From the IMG/VR virus record IMGVR_UViG_3300025669_000068, positions 1-43,873 of that record: a stretch of DNA of 43,873 bases. One strand, written 5' to 3'. Under the pieces are notes generated by a model. That model saw only the letters and a list, made by a program, of their open reading frames with translations, did no database searches and had not been told where the DNA came from. Within the stretch, counting starts at the first letter, position 1. Every line of letters starts with the position of its first letter. This document shows positions 25,952 to 33,258 of this stretch, one piece after another. This stretch comes from a virus. Position numbers and translations under genes: made by a program.

Positions 25952-26503
25952 ATGGCAAGTATAAATATAAGAATGAGATTTACGGATAAAGAACTCGCAC
26001 ATGGAATTGACGGTTTATTAAAAAAAGGTCATCCAGTGCCAGATACTTTACAAGAGATAATAAGGCAAATAGTTTACTTTGGCAATGCATATAGTCATAA
26101 TGATGCAAATTATGACCAAACATCACCATCAATTAGTAGTCAAAATATAATTAATCAAATAAACCAGACGAGGTCGCATAAAAGAAATCTGCCTCATTTA
26201 ACCCAGCAATTACACAATGACTTAAATACCGTTAGTACAATAAATACTGTTGACTTTACAAAATCGGTTGAGAGTACGAATAGTTATTTACTCCAACATC
26301 TTGAGCCTTCTGACAAAGCAAAGGGACAAAATATGTTATCCATGATGGACATTCCAGGTGGAGCAAACATCAAGGAGAATTTAACAAGTGAGAATGAGGA
26401 GGTACGTAGAATAACCTACACTATGTTTAGGCATAGTGAGCACCTTACTGAAGAGGAACAAATATTAATTGATAATTATAAAGAAAATTCTAATGAAAAA
26501 TAA
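25952..26503 (+). CDS. Unknown early protein, 183 aa
   Basis: The N-terminal 45 residues (INIRMRFTDKELAHGIDGLL, then DTLQEIIRQIVYFG) look like a compact helical domain and loosely resemble the start of the 74-aa protein at 36043. The middle is Asn/Gln/Ser-rich and likely disordered, and the C-terminal helix region has SENEEVRRITYTMFRHSEHL. Such a layout would suit a DNA-binding or adaptor protein, but that is a guess. Confidence 0.6.
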   Translation: MASINIRMRFTDKELAHGIDGLLKKGHPVPDTLQEIIRQIVYFGNAYSHNDANYDQTSPSISSQNIINQINQTRSHKRNLPHLTQQLHNDLNTVSTINTVDFTKSVESTNSYLLQHLEPSDKAKGQNMLSMMDIPGGANIKENLTSENEEVRRITYTMFRHSEHLTEEEQILIDNYKENSNEK

Positions 26504-26702
26504 ATCATTATACAAACTCACATGGTGCTATTGTCCAATGTGTGAAAAGACATATCAGAGACTCGTTAATTTCACAGGAAGAGGAACACCAAAATACATT
26601 TGTGAAGATTGTAAAAAATTAGATGCTTATCAAGATTATCAGGAAAAACTATCAGATTATTCACGAAATAATGATGGGAATAAAAAGAAAGCGAAGTCAT
26701 AA
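26493..26702 (+). CDS. Zinc-ribbon protein, 69 aa
   Basis: ATG 26493 is preferred to a TTG eight codons upstream. Two cysteine pairs, CPMC and CEDC, spaced about 27 residues apart form a likely zinc ribbon, followed by a Lys-rich tail. It overlaps the upstream gene by 11 bases. Zinc-ribbon mini-proteins of phages often bind nucleic acid or RNA polymerase; the target here is unknown. Confidence 0.65.
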   Translation: MKNKSLYKLTWCYCPMCEKTYQRLVNFTGRGTPKYICEDCKKLDAYQDYQEKLSDYSRNNDGNKKKAKS

Positions 26703-26717
26703 AAACCACTAATAACC

Positions 26718-26732
26718 GTTCAATTATTAAAC
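26718..26732. promoter_or_regulatory. Dispersed palindrome site 6 (one mismatch)
   Basis: GTTCAATTATTAAAC: last half-site AAAC instead of GAAC. Flanks ACC on the left and ACCAATTA on the right agree with the consensus. It lies 21 bases before the ATG of the membrane peptide gene. Confidence 0.6.
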
Positions 26733-26753
26733 ACCAATTACAAGGAGAGTAAA

Positions 26754-26930
26754 ATGACATACAAAACTCGTAAGTATATCTCAGAAGCATTGAAAAGATC
26801 AGAAAAGAGAAAAAAGAAAAAATTTATTAAAGAATTTATAATAGCAATAATTTTAGTTATTTTAGGAACAATTTTAGGATGTTATATGAAAACAATTGAT
26901 TTTTCATCCCTATTCACAATCTATAACTAA
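26754..26930 (+). CDS. Small membrane protein, 58 aa
   Basis: After AAGGAGAG the protein starts MTYKTRKYISEALKRSEKRK. It has a strongly basic cytoplasmic part, one membrane helix (FIIAIILVILGTILGCYM) and a short tail. The positive-inside rule predicts N-in topology. In the early region it may alter the host membrane or exclude other phages; there is no direct evidence. Confidence 0.62.
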   Translation: MTYKTRKYISEALKRSEKRKKKKFIKEFIIAIILVILGTILGCYMKTIDFSSLFTIYN

Positions 26931-26942
26931 CAGGAGTATCTT

Positions 26943-27281
26943 ATGAATCAAAATACATTCATATCAACTAAGATTGAAAAATTAAAACAAAATCGAGAAT
27001 CAATATATGCTGATCTTAAATTAGCAAAAATAAACTTAAACAAAGCACAGTTATTTTATGACAATAATAAAAACAATTATAATAATCTTGCTAATAAATT
27101 TCGTTCACTTGATAGTCAAATATCAGAAGCATATATCACAAAAATTTCTTCAAAAAAACAACATTCTCGATGCTGTAATAAAATTAAAAAAGATAAAATG
27201 CCAAAACATTTAATAAAACTTATCAATTCATTACCAAAAGAGAAAATAGAAAAATTGATTAAAAAATATGAAATGAAATAA
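26943..27281 (+). CDS. Coiled-coil early protein, 112 aa
   Basis: Residues about 8-70 form a Lys/Asn-rich coiled coil (TKIEKLKQNRESIYADLKLA), and the C-terminus is basic (LIKLINSLPKEKIEKLIKKY). A Cys pair lies near position 80 (SRCCNK). It is followed two bases later by another basic protein gene. No family was recognised. Confidence 0.62.
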   Translation: MNQNTFISTKIEKLKQNRESIYADLKLAKINLNKAQLFYDNNKNNYNNLANKFRSLDSQISEAYITKISSKKQHSRCCNKIKKDKMPKHLIKLINSLPKEKIEKLIKKYEMK

Positions 27282-27283
27282 AG

Positions 27284-27505
27284 ATGTTTTATCATTTCTC
27301 TATTGATTTAAAAGCATATGCAGCAAATTTCTTCTATCCTCCAACAATCCCATGGAAGATAGAATATAAAGATAAACCTAAAAAGAAGAAAAAACATCAT
27401 TTCAAACAACCAAAGGCTAACATGGGATATAAACGAGGACAAAGAAGGGGAAAGATAAAATTATCCTTCTGGCAAAAGTATTATTTAATAAAGGTACATA
27501 TGTGA
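27284..27505 (+). CDS. Basic early protein, 73 aa
   Basis: Aromatic N-terminus (MFYHFSIDLKAYAANFFYPP), then a run of lysines, histidines and arginines (KPKKKKKHHFKQPK; GYKRGQRRGKIK). It starts two bases after the upstream stop. The charge suggests nucleic-acid binding. No recognised domain. Confidence 0.5.
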   Translation: MFYHFSIDLKAYAANFFYPPTIPWKIEYKDKPKKKKKHHFKQPKANMGYKRGQRRGKIKLSFWQKYYLIKVHM

Positions 27506-27530
27506 GACTCAAACATGGAGAATTAAACTA

Positions 27531-27950
27531 ATGATCTTTCCACAGGAAGAATTACAAAATACTATTGATTATTATGAAAAACAATTAATTAGGCTTAAAA
27601 AACAATTAAAAGAACCAATAAAAAAGGAAAAAATAATTCTCTGGGAATTATTAGAGCAATTAAAATTACTCCCTTTTATTGATAGTGTATCTAATTATGG
27701 ACATATAAATATTTATTTTAAACAACGAATTAATATTGAAGAATTAGAAGAATTATATAATATAATAGAAGAGATATTAATAGGATATTCTTTAGATGAA
27801 AAAGATTCAACAGAATATAGCCTTTATTATAAACATGAATCATTATCATACATATTTATATTTTTATCTCTTAATAATTGTAAATTAATTAATACAGGAA
27901 AAATGGTAGCTGAGACTAAACAAGATTGTTCATTTATGAAAAAGAATTAA
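27531..27950 (+). CDS. Unknown early protein with coiled-coil start, 139 aa
   Basis: Residues 5-40 are a likely coiled coil (LQNTIDYYEKQLIRLKKQLK). A beta-alpha region follows (LPFIDSVSNYGHINIYF; INIEELEELYNIIEEIL) and the end is strand-rich. It is the last gene before the strong promoter at 27994. Function unknown. Confidence 0.6.
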   Translation: MIFPQEELQNTIDYYEKQLIRLKKQLKEPIKKEKIILWELLEQLKLLPFIDSVSNYGHINIYFKQRINIEELEELYNIIEEILIGYSLDEKDSTEYSLYYKHESLSYIFIFLSLNNCKLINTGKMVAETKQDCSFMKKN

Positions 27951-27993
27951 TTATTACCTTATATCAAATACATAACAAAAATTCAACCTTGTG

Positions 27994-28023
27994 TTGACAT
28001 ACAGGTACGTTATGTGGTATATT
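27994..28023 (+). promoter_or_regulatory. Strong early promoter
   Basis: TTGACA (27994-27999), an 18-base spacer and TATATT (28018-28023). The start of transcription is expected near 28030, leaving a leader of about 100 bases before the gene at 28129. Confidence 0.85.
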
Positions 28024-28062
28024 AAAGGTAACAAGTGACGGACAGACCTTAACATCTTGTTC

Positions 28063-28102
28063 GCCAAGTTATAAACGCATCACCTCTTGGCAATAATGCC
28101 AA
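28063..28102 (+). promoter_or_regulatory. Leader with mutually exclusive hairpins
   Basis: GCCAAG (28063-28068) can pair with CTTGGC (28086-28091), or TTGGC (28087-28091) can pair with GCCAA (28098-28102). Only one pairing is possible at a time. It is in the leader of the next gene, just before its ribosome site, so it could switch translation or mRNA stability. Confidence 0.45.
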
Positions 28103-28128
28103 AAACATTTAATAAAGGAGTATGTATT

Positions 28129-28521
28129 ATGGGAACAATTAAAATCGTAAGTAAGAAACATGAGCATGTAGAAGGTCTTGGAACACGTGCAGTTGAAGTT
28201 GATCTTCCAAAAGTTCTTACTTGTGAAACCCTCGGTGAGTTTGTTGAAATTATGGGAGAAGATTTTTGCAGAAATTACATCCATGCACAGATGAAGATTA
28301 CTTTTCGATCTCACATCAGGACAAAGATGGATAGTATCAAAGATGGTGAATTTACTATATCAGATGAGGAAATCATGGCGTTAGTCTTTGAAGATTGGAA
28401 ACCAGAAGGAAAAGTCAGAATATCTAATGAAGATAAAGCTATGGCAGCCCTTAGTAAACTTGATCCAGAAGCTCTTGAAGCAGTTCTTGCTGAAGCTAAA
28501 AGACAGGCAGACAAAGGGTAA
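28129..28521 (+). CDS. Unknown, probably abundant early protein, 130 aa
   Basis: ATG 28129 follows AAAGGAG and fits better than the ATG at 28087, which lies inside the leader. The protein has KIVSKKHEHVEGLGTRAVEV, LPKVLTCETLGEFVEIMGED and a C-terminal helix ALSKLDPEALEAVLAE. Many metagenomic phages carry a protein with this order in the early region; role unknown. A strong promoter and structured leader suggest high, regulated expression. The ALSKL-PEAL tail is shared with the protein at 36272. Confidence 0.7.
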   Translation: MGTIKIVSKKHEHVEGLGTRAVEVDLPKVLTCETLGEFVEIMGEDFCRNYIHAQMKITFRSHIRTKMDSIKDGEFTISDEEIMALVFEDWKPEGKVRISNEDKAMAALSKLDPEALEAVLAEAKRQADKG

Positions 28522-28554
28522 TTTCTTAACACTTAATTAAGTCTTAAATTTATC

Positions 28555-28590
28555 TATAACAGGCAAAGTGACTATGCTTTGTCTGTTATA
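28555..28590 (+). terminator. Intrinsic terminator
   Basis: A 14-bp stem (28555-28568 with 28577-28590, one G-T pair) and an 8-base loop followed by TTTTCTT. It ends the single-gene transcript from the promoter at 27994, with some read-through likely into the replication genes. Confidence 0.85.
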
Positions 28591-28616
28591 TTTTCTTACC
28601 AAAAGGAGATAATAAC

Positions 28617-28964
28617 ATGCCAGAATTAACAAAAGCAGAACTTATTGCCAAAAATAACCAGTTACAAGAAAAATTATATGATAGTGGAGTTGATACTCGT
28701 CCAACACTAATGAGTGATATTGAAGCTATTGAAATAGTGACAAATGAAAAATTAACAAAATTAATCCTAACTTATAAAAAGAAACAAGAGAATTTAGTAA
28801 AAAGTTTTAATCAGGACTCAAAAGCTCTTTTTAACACTTGCACTAAAGAAACAGGAAGAGAATTTTTAATCCCTACTAATCTTACTCAATGCTTTCCAGA
28901 TCCTTTTTTATTTTCTCAAACAGAAGCAATAACAAATCGTTATGATTGGAAAAAATGCAATTAA
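28617..28964 (+). CDS. Unknown early protein, 115 aa
   Basis: The start follows AAAAGGAG. The N-terminus is helical (ELTKAELIAKNNQLQEKLYD), the middle Lys-rich, and the end has NLTQCFPDPFLFSQTEAI. It precedes the Cas4/RecB-like nuclease gene, but no functional motif is evident. Confidence 0.62.
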   Translation: MPELTKAELIAKNNQLQEKLYDSGVDTRPTLMSDIEAIEIVTNEKLTKLILTYKKKQENLVKSFNQDSKALFNTCTKETGREFLIPTNLTQCFPDPFLFSQTEAITNRYDWKKCN

Positions 28965-29048
28965 AAGATATAAAACTAATGTTAATATTGATATGACATA
29001 TAGACAAGAAAATTTATTAAATGATATTATAAACGAAAAATACTAAAC

Positions 29049-30035
29049 ATGAATTACAATAAAAAAATAGACTATTCATCCATCAGTACATATATTGCCT
29101 GTCCTCGCCAGTTTTTATACCAATATATGTTCCATTTTAGATCATCTCGTCCCAACATACATCTTGTATTTGGCTCATGTTGGCATTATGGACTCGAAGT
29201 AGTATACAATAGACTAAAGGATGATCCAAATTCATTAACAATTATTGACGCTACGGAACTTTCAATAGCTGCTTTTACAACCTTATGGAATCTTGAAGGA
29301 GAACCTCATTTCTCAGATCATGATATTATTTTTCCAAAAAGTCCTGGTAGAGCAAGTGACATGTATCATGCATATTGGACTCGGTATTTAGAAACAGAAG
29401 ATGCTACCAAAAAGATCATCGCTGTAGAATCGCCATTTGTAATTAACTTAAATGCCATTGATAAATCAGAGGCATCATTACCTAATTACATAGGACGACA
29501 AGATTTATTATTCCAACTTCCTGACGGAACATTAGAAATAGTAGATCATAAAACGGCTAAAGCTTTATGGAAAACAACTTTATCTGGCTTTATAATGTCA
29601 TATCAAACAGATGGATATTTAACAGCTGGAGAAATCTTCTACGATTCAATACCAAAAATGACCTATTCTCTTGCATTTTTTCAAAAAACAGCAATGAAAT
29701 TTGAACGATTTACTATTGTTAAACGTAAAGCAGCTATTGAACAATTTTTATTTGAATTAATCCATATAGTAAAGGAGATACAGAGGAATATAAATTTATT
29801 TTATTATGAATTAGAGACAAAGAAACTTCGTAATGACAATATCGCATCTTTTCCACGTTGTCCAGGATATGCTTGTACAATGTATATGTCAAATTGTCCA
29901 TACTTTGATCTTTGTGGAATGCGTTCAAATCCCTTATTATGGCATAATAATCCTCCTCAAGGTTATCATGTCAATGAATGGGACCCAGACCTTCATGATG
30001 AAGAAATGAGGAAAAGATTAGAGGAGGTAGTATGA
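29049..30035 (+). CDS. PD-(D/E)XK nuclease, Cas4/RecB-like, 328 aa
   Basis: An N-terminal cysteine block (YIACPRQFLYQYMFHF) and a C-terminal cysteine cluster (RCPGYACTMYMSNCPYFDLC) could hold an iron-sulfur cluster as in Cas4 and AddB. Nuclease motifs lie between: the conserved His in GSCWHYGLE, the aspartate in IGRQDLLFQLPDG, then EIVDHKTAK (D-E-x-K type). It probably acts as an exonuclease in recombination and replication with the Sak4-like ATPase and the DUF669-type protein that follow. It overlaps the next start by 4 bases. Confidence 0.88.
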   Translation: MNYNKKIDYSSISTYIACPRQFLYQYMFHFRSSRPNIHLVFGSCWHYGLEVVYNRLKDDPNSLTIIDATELSIAAFTTLWNLEGEPHFSDHDIIFPKSPGRASDMYHAYWTRYLETEDATKKIIAVESPFVINLNAIDKSEASLPNYIGRQDLLFQLPDGTLEIVDHKTAKALWKTTLSGFIMSYQTDGYLTAGEIFYDSIPKMTYSLAFFQKTAMKFERFTIVKRKAAIEQFLFELIHIVKEIQRNINLFYYELETKKLRNDNIASFPRCPGYACTMYMSNCPYFDLCGMRSNPLLWHNNPPQGYHVNEWDPDLHDEEMRKRLEEVV

Positions 30036-30220
30036 TTTGTCCTCTCTGTGGTGCACAAGAAGAATATGATGCAGAAGAAGAATTAGAAAATCAAATAATG
30101 AATACTTATATTTGTACTGATTGTCTTGTTCATAAATGTATATTAATAACAACAGATACATTTCCTAAAAGCTGTCCTATGTCTCCTACAGATACTGGAC
30201 ATTGGAGAGAGGTAGAATAA
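30032..30220 (+). CDS. Zinc-ribbon protein, 62 aa
   Basis: Cysteine pairs CPLC near the start and CTDC at about residue 37 indicate a zinc ribbon, with an acidic middle and a further HKC / SCP group. It overlaps the nuclease gene by 4 bases and the next ATG shares the last base of its stop codon. Tight coupling suggests action in the same recombination module. Confidence 0.7.
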   Translation: MICPLCGAQEEYDAEEELENQIMNTYICTDCLVHKCILITTDTFPKSCPMSPTDTGHWREVE

Positions 30221-31002
30221 TGAAAACATTAAAAACACCCTTCGCTGCCACAATAAAACGAGATAAGTTTGACCTGAAAATCCTTCTCGCTGGTGGTGCA
30301 GGTTCTGGTAAAACTCACTTATGTGGAACATATACTAAAGGTCCAATACATTTTTACATGATAGATAAAGGAGGTGAGGTTACATTAGAGAAATTAGTTG
30401 CTGGTCGTCCAGATAATGCACCATTAACAGTAGATATTTTATCTGCATCAGATATTACCCTATTAGATATTTGGACAAAAATTCAACAGGATGAAAAAGA
30501 CGGCTTCTTTGACTATCTTGCAGAAACTAATGGAATTGTAGTATTTGATTCCATAACAAATTTAGCAATTAAAGGTAATAAAGATATAGCTAAGACATGT
30601 GGTATCACACCTCCCTCTTTTGGAAAAAAAGCAGATTCTAAAAAAAAATTCAGCTTCGTTCATTGGGATCAAAGTAAGTCTTGGATAATGACAATAATTA
30701 ATACAATCCAAGACCTTCCCTGTGCATCAATAGCAACCATTCATCTTATGACAATGACTGATAGTGAAGGAGCAGTAATTTGTCGTAAACCATTATTACA
30801 AGGTTCCATGAGAGATATTATTGACATTGATTTCACAGAAGTATATCTTTGTGATACTAAAAATAACAAGCATCAAATCTATATGCAAAAGAAAGGAAAA
30901 TTTGATGCAAAATCTAAAGCATTTTCATGTAATAAATTAGAAGATACAACATTGGATATCATTGCTAATACTTATATGAATGGAAAAGTAGAAATTAAAT
31001 AA
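30220..31002 (+). CDS. RecA-fold ATPase, Sak4-like recombinase, 260 aa
   Basis: ATG 30220 overlaps the stop of the upstream gene; the frame extends six codons further but without a good site. Walker A is at residues 26-32 (GAGSGKT), Walker B at IVVFDSITNLA near 107, and HLMTMTDSEG provides a later RecA-like block. The core lacks the RecA N- and C-terminal domains, as in Sak4 proteins that catalyse single-strand annealing with a partner DNA-binding protein. The pairing with the DUF669 gene downstream supports this. Confidence 0.85.
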   Translation: MKTLKTPFAATIKRDKFDLKILLAGGAGSGKTHLCGTYTKGPIHFYMIDKGGEVTLEKLVAGRPDNAPLTVDILSASDITLLDIWTKIQQDEKDGFFDYLAETNGIVVFDSITNLAIKGNKDIAKTCGITPPSFGKKADSKKKFSFVHWDQSKSWIMTIINTIQDLPCASIATIHLMTMTDSEGAVICRKPLLQGSMRDIIDIDFTEVYLCDTKNNKHQIYMQKKGKFDAKSKAFSCNKLEDTTLDIIANTYMNGKVEIK

Positions 31003-31057
31003 AGAAGAAAGAGTAAGTGAAGAATAAAAACATAACCCTTTATAAGGAGAAAGTAAC

Positions 31058-31432
31058 ATGGCATTAATTAAAGATTTAAAAGACATCCCTGATTTAGCCC
31101 CAGTAGCAGAAGGTGAGTATGATATCAGAGTAACAAAAGTAAGAGAAAATCCAAGTAAGAATACAGGACGTAATTCTATCCAACTTATTTGTGAAATTGT
31201 TGATGAAGAAAATGCAGCTCCATTATTCCATAATATCTGGCTTCCAATGGAATCAGACGACAAAGATAAAGCAGATACAATGTGGAGAATGATTAAAGAA
31301 TTCACAAGTGCTCTTGGATTAGAAGGTGAATTGGAACTTGAAGATTTTGAAGATTTAGAATTTTCAGCCTTATTATCTTTTGTTGATGATGATGACTTCC
31401 CAGCAAAGAATGAGATTAAAAAGGTAACGTAG
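31058..31432 (+). CDS. Single-stranded DNA-binding protein, DUF669-like, 124 aa
   Basis: The beta-rich N-terminal half (GEYDIRVTKVRENPSKNTGR; SIQLICEIVDEE; LFHNIWLPME) and the helix-rich acidic end match DUF669 proteins, which act as single-strand binding partners of phage recombinases. The C-terminus is only moderately acidic. It follows the Sak4-like gene with its own ribosome site (AAGGAG). Confidence 0.78.
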   Translation: MALIKDLKDIPDLAPVAEGEYDIRVTKVRENPSKNTGRNSIQLICEIVDEENAAPLFHNIWLPMESDDKDKADTMWRMIKEFTSALGLEGELELEDFEDLEFSALLSFVDDDDFPAKNEIKKVT

Positions 31433-31435
31433 TCT

Positions 31436-31450
31436 GTTCAACTTTTGAAC
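31436..31450. promoter_or_regulatory. Dispersed palindrome site 7
   Basis: GTTCAACTTTTGAAC followed by ACCAATTAAT. It begins 4 bases after the stop of the DUF669-type gene, at the head of a 227-bp gap. Confidence 0.7.
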
Positions 31451-31479
31451 ACCAATTAATAATTAGTTAAAATAATAAT

Positions 31480-31604
31480 ATGGGTGCATCGAGGGCATGT
31501 GGTAACAATCTGGATCAGAGTGAGAAGAAAGTACATCTGATTTAAAAAGGAGATAGAGCAAGCTTAATTACCTTGACCATTAAAACCAGCAGAGGTAAAC
31601 AAGC
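31480..31604 (+). other. Possible structured leader RNA
   Basis: Within the gap before the DUF1937-like gene, ATCAGA (31514-31519) pairs with TCTGAT (31536-31541). GCTT plus ACCT (31562-31565, 31570-31573) pair with AGGT plus AAGC (31593-31596, 31601-31604) around a symmetric internal loop. The segment is more GC-rich than its surroundings. Two very short frames here (31480-31545 and 31605-31658) may be leader peptides or chance. Confidence 0.4.
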
Positions 31605-31659
31605 ATGAACGACCTGGACACCCATTTTATTATAATAGAAAATATTATAAAGGAGTAAG

Positions 31660-32109
31660 ATGAAAATTTATCTCGCAGCACCATACAGTGATAAAAATTC
31701 AAAAGTAATCAATGAAAGAGTAAAGATAATAAACAAACGAGCTGCAGAACTTATGAACAAAGGGTATATTGTCTACTCCCCAATATCCCACTGTCACACT
31801 ATTGCATTAGAAAACTCTCTTCCAACAGATCATATCTTTTGGCATAAACAAAATGAGTCCTTCATTCAATGGTGTAATATAGTAGTCATTATTACCATAG
31901 ACGGATGGATAGAATCAAAAGGAGTATCTGATGAAGTGGATATAGCTAAAAAATATAATAAAGAAATTACTTCTTACATTCAGTTTACTTCTTACAATCC
32001 TCTATACACTGATAATCCATTACATGGTTATAACTATTTATATCAATCAACCAAGAATATATCACTTAAATCAGAAAATATTAAATCAACAGAAAAAGAT
32101 AATTGTTAA
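31660..32109 (+). CDS. DUF1937 / nucleoside 2-deoxyribosyltransferase-like protein, 149 aa
   Basis: MKIYLAAPYSDKNSKVINER, SPISHCHTIALENSLP, WCNIVVIITIDGWIESKGVS and EVDIAKKYNKEI follow the order of DUF1937 proteins, which share the nucleoside 2-deoxyribosyltransferase fold. The family is thought to act on nucleosides or nucleotides. Catalytic residues were not verified. The last 35 residues are an Asn/Ser-rich extension. It is outside the replication block but could supply nucleotide salvage. Confidence 0.78.
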   Translation: MKIYLAAPYSDKNSKVINERVKIINKRAAELMNKGYIVYSPISHCHTIALENSLPTDHIFWHKQNESFIQWCNIVVIITIDGWIESKGVSDEVDIAKKYNKEITSYIQFTSYNPLYTDNPLHGYNYLYQSTKNISLKSENIKSTEKDNC

Positions 32110-32425
32110 TCAGGATAAATTATTCATAGCAATTTTAAATAAAATAACTAATATAGATTATAATTTATTAAAGAAAATAAAAGGAATAAAATAACATTCT
32201 GCCCGTAACTCCAGCGCTGTTACCTCTCCAGCGTGCATAACAATTAAAATTAATTTTAATAGCTAAAGACTCTCGATATTGAAGCGGGTTTTACAGAAAG
32301 TGGTTTTATTATTTTGTCTACTTTCGCATGTTTTTCATTAGATATATTACGCAAGAGTTCAGAGAGGTTTTTTTAATGATAAAAGAGAAGACAAAAATTT
32401 GATAAAAAGGAGGAAAGATTATACC
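32110..32425 (+). other. Gene-free stretch
   Basis: 316 bases without a convincing gene. A GC-rich patch (32201-32240), an 18-bp AT palindrome (32243-32260) and a run of T (32368-32374) lie here. The only frame with an ATG is 8 codons. The likely content is RNA structure, described separately. Confidence 0.6.
32204..32374 (+). ncRNA. Possible structured non-coding RNA
   Basis: GTAAC (32205-32209) pairs with GTTAC (32219-32223), or ACCTCTC (32222-32228) pairs with GAGAGGT (32362-32368) to close a domain of about 130 bases. Inside are the palindrome ATTAAAATTAATTTTAAT (32243-32260) and AAAGT/ACTTT next to GCG/CGC (32284-32327). The outer stem is followed directly by TTTTTTT, as in an intrinsic terminator. 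No promoter was identified upstream, so this may be a processed part of the operon mRNA. Confidence 0.4.
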
Positions 32426-32485
32426 ATGCTAACATTTAATCAGTTTAAACCTTTTGTATCTCATAATCAAAGTAAAAACAAATAG
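32426..32485 (+). CDS. Possible 19-aa peptide
   Basis: MLTFNQFKPFVSHNQSKNK after AAGGAGGAAAG, a very strong ribosome site. It is the only support; length prevents other judgement. It could be a leader peptide of the next gene, 18 bases downstream. Confidence 0.35.
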   Translation: MLTFNQFKPFVSHNQSKNK

Positions 32486-32503
32486 AATTTAAACGGAGGT
32501 AAA

Positions 32504-32638
32504 ATGACTGATAAAGAAAAGAATATAATGCTATCGCTAATAATACGGCAGCTAAAAGAGTTTGACATAACGGAAGAGGAATATTTAGAGAGAAAAAATG
32601 AGATTCGGGAATATTTATTTGGAGTGGGGAATTTGTGA
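32504..32638 (+). CDS. Unknown small helical protein, 44 aa
   Basis: ACGGAGGT precedes ATG. The protein is a helix-turn-helix-like pair: MTDKEKNIMLSLIIRQLKEF, then ITEEEYLERKNEIREYLFG. Short two-helix phage proteins of this sort are common. It stands before the first copy of the conserved leader element. Confidence 0.55.
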   Translation: MTDKEKNIMLSLIIRQLKEFDITEEEYLERKNEIREYLFGVGNL

Positions 32639-32658
32639 TTTTATAACTATGTATCGAT

Positions 32659-32696
32659 TTATTAGCTTAGACAGGCTACGCCAGCGTCGCTAATAA
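32659..32696 (+). other. Stem-loop before leader copy A
   Basis: TTATTAGC (32659-32666) pairs with GCTAATAA (32689-32696), with an inner GGC/GCC stem. It ends where the first conserved leader begins and may act with it as one RNA structure. Confidence 0.5.
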
Positions 32697-32732
32697 AATA
32701 TTGCAACGGACAAGCCGGTGATCAACACATTA
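32692..32732 (+). repeat. Conserved leader element, copy A
   Basis: About 41 bases shared with copies at 33204 and 33909. Its hairpin is CAACGG (32704-32709), loop ACAAG, CCGGTG (32715-32720), with one A-G mismatch. It ends 9 bases before the ATG of the Cys-rich gene, followed by GGAGG. Confidence 0.75.
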
Positions 32733-32741
32733 GGAGGACAA

Positions 32742-32990
32742 ATGAAAAATTGGAACATAGTAACTTCGTCAATTTTTTGCCCTGACAAGTTAGCAAATAA
32801 AAAACAGTGCGCACATAAAAACCGGTATGGCAATGGGGAGTGTGCGGAGGCTAATTGCCCTATCAAACAGCCTCCTAATCAAGTTGTTGAAGCTGGACAG
32901 GCTTCATTTTGTGGCAATTGGGGAAAATGTGAGTTTCCCGGATACCGTAAATGCAATAAAGATTGTAGCAACTATACGCCAGCCATTTAA
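32742..32990 (+). CDS. Cys-rich protein, 82 aa
   Basis: ATG 32742 follows AGGAGG. Eight cysteines are spread over the chain (FCPDKLANKKQCAHK; GECAEANCPIK; FCGNWGKCEF; KCNKDCSN), enough for two zinc sites or disulfides. There is no signal peptide, so zinc binding is more likely. Codon use is more GC-rich than surrounding genes, and it stands in a small cassette with repeated leaders. Function unknown. Confidence 0.68.
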   Translation: MKNWNIVTSSIFCPDKLANKKQCAHKNRYGNGECAEANCPIKQPPNQVVEAGQASFCGNWGKCEFPGYRKCNKDCSNYTPAI

Positions 32991-33025
32991 CACAAAATAT
33001 TATTTGCATAGGAGACATAGCTAAA

Positions 33026-33205
33026 ATGAGATATTTTTATTTATCAAATAAGGAGGTGACAGAAACCGATGGATCTGAAGCTTGGGCAATAGTTGAAGAA
33101 CTTACAGATGGTAGTATACATCTCTATCAAATCGGATTTACAAATAAAACCGAAGCTATTGAAACTATAAAAAGAGTTATAGCGAATCGTGGTGAAAGCG
33201 AATAA
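33026..33205 (+). CDS. Unknown small protein, 59 aa
   Basis: MRYFYLSNKEVTETDGSEAW begins it, and the C-terminus is a helix (TNKTEAIETIKRVIANRGES). The beta-beta-alpha look resembles small phage proteins of unknown role. GGAGAC lies 10 bases before ATG. Its stop codon overlaps leader copy B. Confidence 0.6.
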   Translation: MRYFYLSNKEVTETDGSEAWAIVEELTDGSIHLYQIGFTNKTEAIETIKRVIANRGESE

Positions 33206-33244
33206 TAAAATAGTGCACCAGACAAGCTGGTGACCATTACATTA
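33204..33244 (+). repeat. Conserved leader element, copy B
   Basis: Hairpin CACCAG (33216-33221), loop ACAAG, CTGGTG (33227-33232), all six pairs intact. Compared with copy C an A-T pair replaces G-C at the loop-side position of the stem: a compensatory change. It is followed by TTGGAGG and the next ATG at 33259. Confidence 0.78.
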
Positions 33245-33258
33245 CTTGGAGGTCTATT

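Noticed and set aside
28942-29046. 34-codon frame before the nuclease gene
   Set aside because: It overlaps the upstream gene by 23 bases and has no ribosome site; composition is just AT-rich.
31605-31658. 17-codon frame overlapping the ribosome site of the DUF1937-like gene
   Set aside because: A leader peptide is possible, but nothing apart from the frame supports it.
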